This document shows positions 1 through 12,600 of a stretch of DNA of 64,000 bases, in pieces. The notes below the pieces were generated by a model, which was not told the origin of the DNA, did not search any database, and was given only the letters and a program-made list of their open reading frames with translations. The stretch comes from Albula goreensis (taxonomy: Eukaryota > Chordata > Actinopteri > Albuliformes > Albulidae): NCBI GenBank assembly GCA_022829145.1, contig CM040741.1, positions 42,392,534 through 42,456,533 of the forward strand, given 5' to 3'. The position numbers and the translations under genes are program-made. The stretch's first letter is position 1; each line of letters starts with the position of its first letter.

Positions 1-939
1 ACGTTCCCCCCATATTGATGTGTTGTTCATTTCACTGCGCTAGAGGCTTATCGACAAATGCAAATGAGGCAAACTTCCAAAATATTCATCCATTGTTCAT
101 TCATAAAATTCAAGTCAGTCACGGTCGGCTATCATTAAAGTAAAGTTTTAATGCAATATTTTGGCACCTACAGTAACTGGTTCAGTTAAGTTCAAATTCT
201 ACACAGGATTAGTATTCTGACTAGAAATCACAATTATCCCTTTTGTGGAGGTCATATCACTGAGGATGAGATACTATTCAATGAGGCTCCACAGCACCCT
301 GATTTTGAATTCTACTTCTGTCCTGATTCCTTTAAAACCTTTAAAAATGTGAATACTTTTACAGCCATTAATTATTTGAGGTTCCGGGACTTTAGCTTCA
401 CATAAGAATTGTTACAGTAATCCCTGACAACCAAACCAAACTTCTCTCTCTGTTTAGAGTTTTATACCACATATAATAATTTACCAATGATTTATCTGTC
501 TTATGATACTGATATGACCAAGCTTTCTCTGTGAGAATAAAATATTTAATTAGGATGTGTGACACATCATGAACCATGAAGGTGACTTTTATGTGGAGAA
601 AAACAAATGAAAGAAGGATTATAGCAGTTTTACTGCCTGTCTTTAATGATCATGAGTCAAATGTAATTCCTGTCAGCTGTAAATCCTTGCCAATGTTCTG
701 TTCTCTTAGAGAAAGGTGTTCTATATACAGTATATAAGATATATATACGAGTGTATTCTTACATATTTTGACTCCAGACTCTCCCCTGAAAGTATTACTG
801 ATAAACTTCCAGCCATGAGATCTTTGACAATAGAAAATGGAACAACAGACAAAAAACAGAAATCAGTCACCTTTGAAATTCCACCCAACAAACAGGCCTC
901 TGGCTTGTCTTGACGCACACACACACACATACACAGACA

Positions 940-988
<49 letters not shown>

Positions 989-1234
989 TGGCTGACAAGC
1001 ATGATGTCTTTTAATACAGTTCTGGAAGAAAATGCTGACATGAACACTTGTCCCTAGAATTCTACTCTGCCTGATTTTGCTGACTCTAAGGACTGTCTTT
1101 AAAATTCCTGCAAGAAACTCAAATTAAATGCAACTCTTGTTCTCCTTTCCCCCTTCTCTCATCCCAGTAAAATTGTGTCAGTTCCTTCTTTCCAGTAGAA
1201 AACCTACTGGACTTTTTTCAGGACAGTACACTGT
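1..1234. other. Upstream gene desert, no gene seen
   Basis: AT-rich single-copy-looking DNA. An octamer-like ATGCAAAT occurs near 58-65. The longest frames here are short and lack any recognisable domain. A compound microsatellite is listed separately. Confidence 0.5.
915..988. repeat. Compound (CA)n-(TG)n-(GA)n microsatellite
   Basis: A CA run (about 916-936) is followed directly by a TG run (941-958) and then a GA run (957-982). The CA and TG blocks are complementary, so the tract could form a hairpin. A 108-residue minus-strand frame across it (poly Ser-Leu, then Thr-His) is an artefact of the repeat. Confidence 0.95.
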
Positions 1235-1235
1235 T

Positions 1236-1570
1236 TGGACATGACCCAAGCTTATGATATTTTATATTTGGACTTCCAAAGAGCATTTGTCCCAAGTATT
1301 ACATGGCAGATATATTACAGATGAGGTTAAATTGTCAGAACATGAAGTGGTAGGAATTATGTCTGAGCACAAGGTATGGTTGACCCATTAAGATTCCATA
1401 CCTGTCAGAAGCAGATTGGTTGGGTTCTGCTCAAGGCTTCTTCCTTTCACCCAGGGTGTTACCCAATTTTATGGCACCCTGTTTAGTGTCAGTTCATTAT
1501 GTCACCTAATTAATGCTTTTCTATTTTATCAACCTCTTAACCTTCAATATAAAAGATCAACACAACTTCC
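1236..1570 (+). mobile_element. Degenerate non-LTR (LINE) reverse transcriptase fragment
   Basis: Around 1253-1290 a frame reads YDILYLDFQRAF, close to the RT motif 'DVIYLDFSKAFD' of CR1/Rex/L2-type LINEs, with the first catalytic Asp in LDF at 1271. From 1455 another frame reads GVTQFYGTLFSV, matching the usual GVPQGSVLGPLLF block. The second block sits at the expected distance but in a different frame, with stops in between, so the copy is an old inactive fossil. Neither end of the element is visible. It abuts the piggyBac fragment at about 1590. The exact clade is uncertain. Confidence 0.6.
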
Positions 1571-1590
1571 CTTAGAACTTACCAGAAAGT

Positions 1591-2268
1591 CTAATGAGAA
1601 GAACAGAACATCAGAAAGCCAGTATTTTGCAATGCAGTCTGGTCCTTCCCTGCATCACTTTGCACATGATGTATGGAGAGTATCTGTGTGCTCCTTCCAG
1701 ATGTATTGCTTGCATTACACTCATGAAATATTGTCAGAAATATTACCGTGTCAGTGTCAGCATTCCATAGTTGTTTCATCTTTTGATTTATACACTCCAG
1801 CCATAAAGTGTATAAAGTCAGCAGTCCAATGTAGGTATGCAAGTGGGTCTCATCATCAAGCTCTTTCCAATTATCATTATACACCTGCCTACCTTCTGGG
1901 TTGGTCATCCCAAGGACAATCCTCTGCATTGACACTGGCATGAACAGTTCAAAGGCAGATTTTATGCCTTGAATGTGGGTGACAGTGAATCTGATGGAGC
2001 CTGGAACCATTTTGCTCAAATTTGCAGCACTTAGTCTACCCTGACCTTCATGTGGGGATGTGAGACCAATAATATGTTTCTATTTTTCAATGTATAAATG
2101 TCTCTCTGAGTGCTTGAGTGACTACAGGAGGTTTATCCTCAAAGGACTTATTTTCATCAGAGGAGGATATATCATCATCAGGCTCCTCCTCAATATTGGC
2201 TGCAGTTTCTGACACTTCCTCCTCTACCTCACTTCCTTTATCAAAGACATACAGCAGAGCCTCACTGA
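1591..2268 (-). mobile_element. piggyBac transposase fragment (N-terminal part), copy 1
   Basis: The minus strand encodes a PGBD-type transposase N-terminus. It has an acidic Glu/Asp/Ser-rich leader (about 2060-2240), then SKMVPGSIRFTVTHIQ and IKSAFELFMPVSMQRIVLGM, then NPEGRQVYNDNWKELDDETH (ORF 2019-1591). This is the conserved entry to the DDE_Tnp_1_7 domain, about 140 residues. Family proteins run to about 550-600 residues, so the catalytic core and C-terminus are missing and several frame breaks follow. It is very similar to the copy at 25.6-26.7 kb, in opposite orientation. Similarity between the two stops near 2268 (5' side) and near 1591 (3' side). Confidence 0.85.
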
Positions 2269-2399
2269 CAGTATGACCTCCCTATTAAAATGTTCATACA
2301 TAAATGAATATTCAGTGATAAAAAAGGCCATAGTTAAATGTTGCTCATCATAGTTATTTCTTTCTCTCCTGCTCTCCCTCTCTGAGTTTTGTGAACTTT

Positions 2400-2482
2400 T
2401 TGAATGAAAGATCAAAAAGGTAAACAAAGATTTTTTACTCATGTTTACCAGGGGTGCCAATATTTGTGGAGGGCACTGTATG
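2400..2482 (-). mobile_element. Terminal inverted repeat end of a Tc1-like element
   Basis: Read on the minus strand from 2481 the sequence begins TACAGTGCCCTCCACAAATA and continues TTGGCACCCCTGGTAAACATG. This is the typical terminus of a widespread fish Tc1/mariner family inserted at TA. Only the terminal 80 bp or so can be recognised, and the partner end was not found. It may be a MITE or a solo end left by the neighbouring piggyBac insertion. Confidence 0.7.
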
Positions 2483-4490
2483 TAATATCAAAATGAGTCA
2501 TGCATATTACAAATTAGGGCAAGAAGTGTTCAACTATCATGCATTTATTTTGCTTTGAAGGCACTGAGTGTAAGATAGATGCACTACCTTGCATCCTTTG
2601 TAGTTTAGATACTTTGTGTTTAATAAATAATTGCAGATGTGTCAAAAAGGTGTCACCAGAATAACCCGAGAAAGAATTATAAGAAACTGTTGTATTTCTC
2701 AAGAATATAACATTAAAAACAATCATGTAAAAGACCACTTTATCAAAAAGGTCACAGTCTGTCTATTCTTGTTACACAGGCAGTGTCACGGCATTTAAAA
2801 GCTGTGGACTTTAGAAAAGGTTAAATGTACTTTTTATTCAAGGTAGCAGGCTATAATGACCTGTGTTGAAGTTATTGTGTTTTTGGATTTATGGGCCATG
2901 AAAAACTAAATTGTGTCTGTTCACCTGGGGCCTCATTTATCATCTATGAATGCACACAAAATTAGTACGTAAGCTGCACATATGCTCAGTTCTACACTAG
3001 TTTTGTGGATTATCACATTTTAATTAAATATGGAAAAGTGTATACCTCTGCGCAAATAGAATTTAGATCCCCATGAACTGGGTGACTGAGAAGCCTCAGA
3101 CATGTTTTTTCCTGCTGCAAGGTCAAACAAAAGATGTGCTGTACAGTGTGTGTAAGACGTACACTCATACTCAAGCCTGGCAACCTATGACCCCTGCTTG
3201 CCTCCGTTCTTTTCAAGAATTCATCCAAATTCCAAACCTGGACTCAGAGGATAAAAGGCAAGGTACACTTTATCATTCAAATTCATAAAAGAATGTACTG
3301 TATGTAATATTAAAAATACTGCCTCTCTGATGATCCCTTTTCCTGCCCACTCTCTTGACACCCTAGATGCCCTCCTGCACGCATTCAAGAATCCCTTCCC
3401 TTTGGTAAGATACTCCAGTATGCACATAAACAAACACACACTTCCTAAGACTTCACCCTGCTCCACACATGGCCCCAACAGATGCTCTCAGCACACCCTT
3501 CCATTACTAAATCACATCAGAGCACTGCACACCAGTGGTTAATCTTTATAGTTGCCCTGCCAATCCAGGCCTCCAGCCATAGCTGGTAATGGCGTGGCTG
3601 GGACTAGAACACCCAGATGCAGGGCTCATGTCTACTTCCTTCACAAATGTTGTTTGATTCTTAAAATTATGTTGGCTTTTCCCCTGTCACCTATATTGTT
3701 TATAATTGTTATATTACCATAGCTATAAAACAATGTTTTCATTCCAGAACCTGAAATTTACATAATTTTTTGACTCAGATTACTCCCTGTAATCACTGTG
3801 GAATAAATCACACACATCACCCCTTGCAACATGATCAAACTCTTAATTACTCAGGTAGTAAACATAGTATAGCAGGAAAAGAAACAACAGTTTGGTCCAT
3901 GAGCTTTCAATAATACACCAGCATGACATGATGCTACCAACTAGCTACCTTTCTTCTGATAGGAGAGATTAAGGATACAGTTAAAATGAATTTGAATGGT
4001 TGTAATTCTGTACACCCCGGCACTGGATGACATCTATTTTTTAATTTTCCATGAAGAGAGAAAAATTAAATTTCATCAAAATAAAATTTTGAACACTTTT
4101 GGCCTGCATTAGTAGAAAGGTGTATGTTATGCCCAAGGCAAAAAGTGTTTTTACTTTTCATCAGGACTTTAAAGAGGAAGAATGTGCATAAACTACAAAC
4201 CTGGAAAATTAACAAAAGCCTATGTCATTGAAAGATTGGTTGTACGCAAATGATTGCTTTGCCTGCTAGGAAGTAAAACAGTAAGACACAATTAACAAAT
4301 AATTTAAGACAACTAGCTTGCTACAGGAATACACCTCAGACGTCTAGCATATAGTTATCTTGATTGAAACCAATGCAAAAGGTAAACATTGCACCCAAAT
4401 GAATCATACTTTCTATTGACATTTAAAGTTCAAAATATCTCTCCTGCCATAATTTGTGTATGCCAGGGGAATAGTACTAGTAGCATCCTT

Positions 4491-4495
<5 letters not shown>
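2483..4495. other. Non-coding; fragment of a 'GGGGCCTCATTTAT' repeat
   Basis: No gene seen. From about 2934 to 3070 the sequence opens with GGGGCCTCATTTATCAT and continues with 'tacgtaagctgcacatatgc' and 'ctctgcgcaaatag'. It resembles an interspersed fish repeat that starts GGGGCCTCATTTATAAA; its class is not certain. The remainder is AT-rich with no domain-bearing frame. Confidence 0.35.

Positions 4496-4521
<26 letters not shown>
4496..4521. repeat. Poly(A) tract
   Basis: A run of about 26 A residues. It could be the tail of an old plus-strand retroposon, but no recognisable body was identified upstream. Confidence 0.9.
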
Positions 4522-7260
4522 CAACAGTACTTAGCAACTCCTGCAAGACACAATTTTTAATGTGTTTTTTTTAATTTACCAAAAACAGCCTGCCTTTTGT
4601 TTACTGGTTTGCAGTTTCTCTTCAATATACACAGAGCTTATTTTCTTTTGCCATGTTTAGTTATGGTTTGCAACTTTGCATCTTGAGAGTGAAAGACATG
4701 TGAATGTCATTTTATTTATTGCTATTAACAGCTACTGGTGCACATGTATATTTATGGTATGTGCCTGTGTTGGCTGACAGGAAATCCCTCCTCTCTTTGA
4801 TTGTTGGGTGGTGTAAAATGAGAGTTGGCTGTTTAAGACTTCGATCAAAGGTTTAAAATTATTTACTTTATGTCACTTTCACTAATCACAAACTTAAAGT
4901 TATATGAACCATCTTCCTGTCCTTAAGGATTTGGATCACTGTGGTTCCACTGTGTTTATTTATACAGTGCAGGAGAAAGTGAAGACCTTTTACCATTGAT
5001 AAAAGAATGTCTGATTACAGAATTGTGATTGGAGCATACTGCAATATTACTGACAAGATCTGAAAGCAAGATTTCATTTTCAGCATGCACATCCCTGCCC
5101 ACAGTAGTTTTTGGAGATGGGTTTATCTGGGACACACTTCCTAAATTCACATATCTATAGTTTCAGCAGCTTCATTTTTATTAGGGGAACCTGATTTGTA
5201 TGTAGAGCGCATATATTTTATTTTCCCCAGATCTGTGATTTTTCATCAAATGTATGGCAGGAAAGGGCCAGCAATTCCAGCAACCTTCCATTTCATATTA
5301 ATAATTTCCGCACGGTCTTTGCTTTTTTAATAATCAAGAATTTTTACATTACACTTTAACCTTTGGCATCTATTTACTCAAACATTAATTTAATCTCTTT
5401 AGCTGTCTGCAGATTTACAGTGATACATGCTGCAGAACAATACTGGTGCCAAGTACCTGTATTTGTCTAAAAGCACTTATTACATTTTGTTTTTCCTTTG
5501 GAAACTCTGCTTTTTTGGTGGGAGATGCATTTAAGGGCTCTGACAGGAAAATGGATTAAATTGCGTTTGCTGACTGAATATATATCAAATCTTTGGCATG
5601 CGTTTGCAGCTCAGGTATTTGCAAGGCTTATGACTACTGCTGAAGCTTTGGTTCAATCATGCCTCTCCCCCTTTTCTCTGCTTCAGAGGAGCTGAGAGCT
5701 CTTGATCACCTGCTTTGTCTGAAGTGAGTCACCTTGCAAATATATGAATAGCAAATGCGGTGAATGTAATCTTGAGGCTGACTGCTACATCCTCCCATTT
5801 GCATACCTGCCAGCCCCTGTTGTTAACCACTGCATCTCAGACTTGCATCCAGGAGCCGCAATGGCACACATGTTTTTCCCACTCAAACGTCAGTGTGTGT
5901 TTTCTCTGAGATGCTTGACAAGGGAGCAGGTGGAACACCATACAAATGACACCTGTCTCACTGCCCTGTAATGCTCCTAGGCCCCCATTTCTTCATCTGT
6001 TCCCCCAGAGAGTAAGATATTCAAATAGCTCTACAGCATTCAATAACTCATGATGTTTTAGGAAGAGGTTTATGTTTTTCACACTGATCTGGGAATGTAC
6101 ATGAAAGCTGTTCTGTCAAAAAAAAACAGTTGGTATAAAGGGGATTTATATGACATGTTTTACCTCATAGCATTTTTCAGTCTCTAGCCTATGTGGTTGT
6201 ATTGTTGCCAGGTTGCATGTTTGGGTCATTATGATACATGATTATAATTTTATCACTAACCACTCAGTCTTAATTTAACTACATCAAATGAACAATGCAG
6301 ATCTTAGTCATTATGTCAGTTTATCAACAAATTCTCCTCACACAGTCCTCCAGATGAAGGTATATTAAAGTAAATCAATGTATGCATTTTATATGCATGC
6401 TGGATGAGGGAGAGGCGACTGGTTCCTGGCTGATGTGACAGGATCCAGGTGTCAGAATGACTCTGATCTTGGAAACTGCTGCTCAGATGGTTTCAGTGAT
6501 GTATCACAATAGTAAACAAACCAACATTTTTCCCTGATATCCCACAGTCTCCCCCAAAGGAAATGAGAATGAATGAATGTGAGAAAGTCATAGCTTAACC
6601 AATAATCTTGAGGCTATCCAGAGGAACAAAATGAGAAATACACAGTGAAAATACAGATAGCTTCTATGCTATCTGTAATTATCACACCACTGATTTCAAA
6701 CAAAAGGCAGCAAATGAATTTTTTGCCGTTCGGTAAATCGTTACTGGTGGAGTCCTGGTGTGGAGGGCTGTTGAGATATTATTATTGATAAATATCCCCA
6801 TAATAGGAAGACAGATCAAATGTCTCACATCTGGCCATGAGCTATCATTATCTTTGACTTACCACTTTGATGAATCTGTTTGTGTCTTGGTTGAGGAGCA
6901 GGGTGCATTTAATGGGCTTTTTCAGCCATGGCCTACTTGGCAGAAGCCTCTTATAAACCCATTACAGCAGGGTCTATGGATTTCATGGCTCCCCAGGCAC
7001 TTTCTCCTGTTTCAATAAGGTGAAGACCAAGGATTTATCCATCCGTCAATAATGCATGGGACAATAAATGCCATACGTTTTATCCACATATCCTAGTGGC
7101 CCATCTATTTTATCATTTGTTGATTACCAAATACCAGTGCCAAAGATTCTCACATATCATGGTTAGCTCTTTCCTATAATGTCTACCTGATGTGTTAATT
7201 GACTCCATCTTTTCAAAACACTCTCCCTTTTGTTATGTAAGTGGTGATTGAGTGAGGAGC
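4522..7260. other. Non-coding; candidate regulatory block 5490-5960
   Basis: No gene seen. The stretch 5490-5960 is more complex and GC-richer than its flanks and contains an intact octamer ATTTGCAT at 5797-5804. Two similar non-repetitive blocks lie at about 6390-6560 and 6760-7015. The 65- to 86-residue frames inside them have no family motif and look like chance frames. The suggestion that these are conserved non-coding elements is inference only. Confidence 0.3.
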
Positions 7261-7268
7261 GGACATAT

Positions 7269-7440
7269 AATCACCCCCTGAATGTGCATGGTTCAGTCTT
7301 GTTACAAGAGCATCTACTGAACCAAAGCTGTAAGACTGAGCCATGTACATTCAGGGGTTTTTATGTCTGGATGCATTGATAATCCCCCCCTAAATGGTTC
7401 AGTCTTGTGTCTTTGGTTCAGTAGACCTTCTTGTAAACCA
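7269..7440. repeat. Foldback repeat with three related units
   Basis: Arms 7275-7300 and 7332-7357 are inverted copies of each other, 24 of 26 bases matching by eye, around a 31-nt loop. A third unit at 7391-7434, read in reverse, matches 7304-7347 at about 35 of 44 positions. It also directly repeats the start of the first arm (ATAATC, C-run, AATG, GGTTCAGTCTTGT). No transposase or target-site duplication was recognised. It could be a small foldback/MITE cluster. Confidence 0.75.
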
Positions 7441-9539
7441 CCATTATGTAATTCTGTGTAATACTTGAAATATAATAATTCGTTTTTTTACAATAATTAT
7501 AATTACAGTAGAAAGATTTTCTTGTAAATGATGGGAATCTCTGGACTTAAATTTTGGACTTTAAAGTGTGTAAGAAAAGTAGCAAATAAAAAAACAGATC
7601 TGAAATACCACTTGTGACAGTTTCTCAAGTCTTAAAACCGAGGGTGATGCAATGACGTGTGGTGACATGGAATGTTGGGTATGTGCGGCGAGGGGTGGGG
7701 GTTTTAGTCTTAATGGTCAATTTGCACATGTAATAATTATATATTACATTGCATTGAGGTAGGTATTTACATTGCAACTGCATTTGGGGGAAAAAAAAAC
7801 ATGACAGTTCATTTTCATAATCATGTTGAAAAATTGAAGCTGCAACAAATTATGTAGGCTATACACATGGTTCCAGTTGTTTTTCTGTTGCTCAAATAGC
7901 CAACGGAGAAATTGTTTTGGGTCGTGAAGCAGTTGAGTTATGGTCATTGTTTATGCATAACGAGTGATGATGCACATCCTGCACCACAGGATTTTTAGCA
8001 AACATAGTGCAATTTATTTTATTCTCTGTTTTATTATTACTGACATTCATTTAAGTAAACAGTCCCCAAAACGTGTTAATTTCGAGTGCATTGTAATTGC
8101 TCATACCTAGCTGCAAGATAAAAAGATAAATATAATATATAACGACCGTCAAAAATTGAAAAACAAAAAACTAGCTTTCAAGCTAAGCCTACATTTAAAT
8201 ACACGAAAATCACTCTACCAGAGATTTACCTGCCAGTTGGTACTTCACTAACTGGTTTTAAACCTGACCTCTCATTTGGCTACATAATAAATCACTGTTG
8301 GTCTTCCAAGTGAAAGAAGTTCTAACTTCTGTTGAAAATTTAAAGTGTTAAGTGCCTTCAACCTTGACACTGTGACTTCCATCTTGATAGACTGTAAACT
8401 GGCAACACGCTGTTGCACCAGTGAATATATTCACACATTTTACATATGAAGACAGAACAAAAGGTAAGACTCTCCAGATTTCAGTTTAGTACGTAATAAT
8501 CAGTGATTATTTGCATCCATAAGGCAGAGTGTAAAAGTAAAGTATGCATGTGTGGATTTACATTACAACTGTCATTCAAGGTCAATGGGGAATATATTCA
8601 CTGCTGTTCCTCACATGCCCTGTTCTACGTGACACACTCAATACAGTTCGGCTAGCTAGATGCTAGCTTCCATTCGGTACCATTGGAATCAGTGGTTTTC
8701 AGTCTTACAGCAGGGTATGGATAATTGCAACACACTCAGAGACAAATTGTTTGAAATTTTGACATTTTGGGGAATGTTTATTTAAATGGATGGCAATAAT
8801 AAGAGGAGAATGAAATAAACATCTCATGTTTATGGAATCTCCTCAGGATATGTGGCAATTATTTGATTACATTGAGTTCATGTCAGTGGGTGATGAGCAT
8901 AAAGATTGAGAATCCTGACTAAGGACTAGTTAGGAGCTTAAGAGTAAATTCAGACTGCCATTTATGTAACTGAAATTCAAATGAGTTGTAATTTAAGTAT
9001 TCACATAATGAATTTAAAATTACATGTAACCTTTGAGTAATCATGAAACTGAATGCTGTAAGTATTACACTTGTATCTGTTTAGCACACATTTTACAAGA
9101 AAACAAATTGTGTCTACTCCATATATGTCACTTGTGGCTTTAAATAAATGATAGGCATTCTACTTCAAAAATCCTCTTGGGACATGGATGCACAGTCTAA
9201 TGGAAGGTAGCCAAGCTTTAACCAAGAGCTTAACCTGTTACTTGGAGAATGCGTGGAAACTCAAAATGGTTTAAGAATTTGGCTCCAAAGACCTTTGAAA
9301 GGTGTGCTGAAGGATACAACACAATTTATTTTTAGTCTTACATTCCTTTTCAAAAGAAGAATACTATATTCACCAAATAACAATGGTTTCACTAATGTTT
9401 TTACTTTTGGATGGCATGCCTTTCAACACTTAGGCCACATTTTTGCCTGTACAAAAATCAGGAAAAGAAGTGGGAGCAAAAATAGAAAAAATAACCTGTT
9501 ATGTAATTTAGGGCAGATAGTAATCACAAGCCAGAGACT
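7441..9539. other. Non-coding, nothing recognised
   Basis: AT-rich intergenic DNA with no coding domain, RNA gene or clear repeat recognised. Frames of 60-103 residues (for example 9253-9564) have no family resemblance. Confidence 0.4.
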
Positions 9540-9669
9540 AAGGACCAGATTTACTAAGGGATAGATGCAGTGCAAAAACATTGCTGTATAATGACACTTT
9601 TGGGTCTCAAACAAAGAAATATTAACAACCAATTTACCATTTATATATATAATTTATCAAGTATAGTCC
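9540..9669. mobile_element. Probable degenerate MITE with 'GGNCCNGATTTA' ends
   Basis: The left end AGGACCAGATTTACTAAG (9540-9557) pairs imperfectly (about 12 of 18) with the reverse complement of 9652-9669. The left end resembles the better-preserved element at 39,048-39,188. It has no coding capacity. Its superfamily cannot be told from this. Confidence 0.4.
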
Positions 9670-12600
9670 TTTACATACCCATACTTATCAGTGAATGCAT
9701 TGAAATTCATTGAAAGCACATGTAAGACAGTGTAATTCCTTTTGTTGAGTTCATCATTCTTTTTTGGAAACTATTTGTTTAATACTGGAAAACCAATAAA
9801 TGTCAATCAGGAATTTCAGATTGACCACATTTTGAGTTTTTCATTTTGCAAGAATTTGCTAACTATATCATGTAATAGATTTCAGTACTTATTCATTTAA
9901 TCCATGGTACCCCTGAACACCTCAACTCTACCCAGCTTGTGTAAAAATCTTTTGAATTCTTGATGATTCCCATTAACATTAGCAAGTAACTGTGGTCAAT
10001 AGTATTCTGTACCAACCTATTTTGAATAAGGCCAGTGCTTCTTGGATCAAGCAAAGATGATCACATTTCATTGCTATTACTGCAACACTATCACTTTGAT
10101 TTCTTTCATGTTGTCAAAGTATCATTGATCTTCCTTTCAAGTTATATCTGCCATAACTTACATTGTTTCTGTGAAATATCCTTCATGAAGCACTCCATGA
10201 CTATCTTTGTTCAGAGCCTCATGTCAAATAAGGTTTGACTGGTTGATTACAAAGTTTGTGTCTACATAGAAGCTTCATCTTTTTAACTTTGGTCTTGCTT
10301 GCAGCCATCCGGTTTTTTCCCCATGGCTGTCTAGCCACCTTGGCATCATTCTCCCCATGTCCTTTTAAATCTCTGACTGTCATTAACAAAGCTTCATAAG
10401 AATTCAAAGGATTGTGCAAAGTTAAAACAACTGCCTGTCTGACATGCGTAAAATAGCTTTGCCAGGATCTTTATGAATTAAAAAAAACACTCTCTGAACA
10501 CTGAAGTACCACGATATTACATTTTTTGTTCCAGATAATTCACATTTCACATTTATTATTTATTATTAAATGCAAACTGGAGTCTTCAAAACTTATCTAG
10601 TTTCACACATCACTAGGAGAAAACATTTTGAAACTGATATCTGACTTATGAGGAACACTGACTGAGAATGAAAGATTTTTCTTTTTGCTTGTATGAACCT
10701 TTTATCTGTTTCAAATAGCAATTTGAAATTTAGTGGTGTGTCTGAGGGCAATGAAGGAGAAATGCACAGAATTACTGCAAACTGCTAATGTAAGAGCAAT
10801 AATATAACATGTGCATTTATCTTTATGTTAATGGTTTATCTGTGAAATGCTGTGCTCAGAATGGGTGGTGCATGCAGCAGTCATACTGTTGTTGTCAACA
10901 TCGCCAGAAGCAAAGGCACACAGTGATGCATGTGTGCTGTCAACCACATGTTTCTGCAGATTGCAAGAAACCTGAATCCCATCCAGTGTATGTAGTACTG
11001 CTTAATGTGGAGCCTACAGTTTGATGTCTTTGTCACTCCCTTACAAAATTACACAAGTGCAATTTTGAAGTTGCATAAATTCAAGCCATTCATATTTGTA
11101 AATTGACCTTTATTCCGAATAACTATGGCACCTATTTCCGTGCTTTAGTAACTGGTTAAAAGTTAAAAACTACATTCCCCACTGGTAATTCCCAACATGT
11201 AATTGTCATACCTAGCAAACTATTGCCCCATATTGGATCAGCCCAAAACTTTTCAAACCTCTGACAGCCAACCAAATTAATTTGCATGGCCAGCAACAAC
11301 AGTTACAACAAAGTGGATAGCATAAGCATCTGTATATTTTGTTATAATGAGAAAAAAAAATCAGGCTGGGTATTATTTCCTTGGTCCCAAACGCACAACT
11401 TGGAATGACCGACTTCATCCTAAATAAGAACCAGAGATTCTTTAAATACCCAAAAGTGAAAAATGTACCTTTTATATATCACATAATTTTATGGGGTTTC
11501 CTCTACTTCACATCGTTACCCTTCCATGTACCCATAGATCCCACGCTGTGACACTTATTTAAAGCAATATGAGACCACATTGAATGGCTTTAAAATGTCA
11601 TGGACCATAATCTATTCAATATTCTTGGTTGTTTAATGGTTTCCAGAAGATATCCTGATGTATCATGTGAGAAATATGGCTCTTTCTCTGGGAAATAATG
11701 CCTCATTATTTGGGATCAAATTCTGACTACCATGTCGCTCTTTCCCAATACAGGATGTTGTAATTATGGGTCATTAGGGCCAGTAATCCCTAGCCTTGGG
11801 ACTTGAGAGGCTTGTGATCAGTATTTCAACCGTTATCCTCAAGGTGTCATTGTGGGAACATCAATCTCAGAAATTATTAGAAGAAGAGCACAAGGCATTG
11901 ACTAATTATGTCAACAAGGATTGATTATAAATCCTGTCACACAATTAAAGGTAAATGACAATGAAAGTGACACATTGATGCACCAATAACAACTAAAAAT
12001 GTGACTAGAAACAGAGTAAAACAATATCCACCTAGTTCGCTGCATACCAGTTCTGAACACCGGAATGTGTGTGAGTTTGAAAGTGACATGGAAATACACA
12101 AATATATCATTGTAGAGCATTAGCTATTTTCTGAAAATTAGTTTTGATAATCAAAGATATCAACACAATTTGGAGGGGATATTGCTCAATTTTGCCTTTC
12201 CACATTGACCTCTGCAAATAAATGATGCATTGCAGATTTACACTGGACCAGGTTTTGAATTGTTTTTCATGGCTTGTTAAAAATCAGTTACTTGATTACA
12301 CAGGAATAATGTATGTAGCTTACAAACGTTTATGGGACCTTCGAGTCATTCCTTTGGGACAGCATTATGGTTTGGACACCAACAGATTCATCAGACTTAC
12401 TCTGTTAGAATGGCAGTATACAAAATCTTTTGGTATGTGTAATTATTATAGGTATATGTAATTCATGTGCTTGTCCCATTGTCTGTGTACTAGAAGGAGA
12501 TACTTTTGATGAAGACATTAACAGTATGTCTCTCTACGCATGAGGTTCAAAGTTGAACTCATTGCAGTCTAGGAGAATGTTCAGGGGCTCTACTCAATGA

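Noticed and set aside
721-1047. 108-residue minus-strand frame
   Set aside because: It consists largely of the translated microsatellite (Ser-Leu and Thr-His runs).
1416-1943. 175-residue plus frame as a gene
   Set aside because: Its first part is LINE RT debris and its second part reads antisense through the piggyBac fragment.
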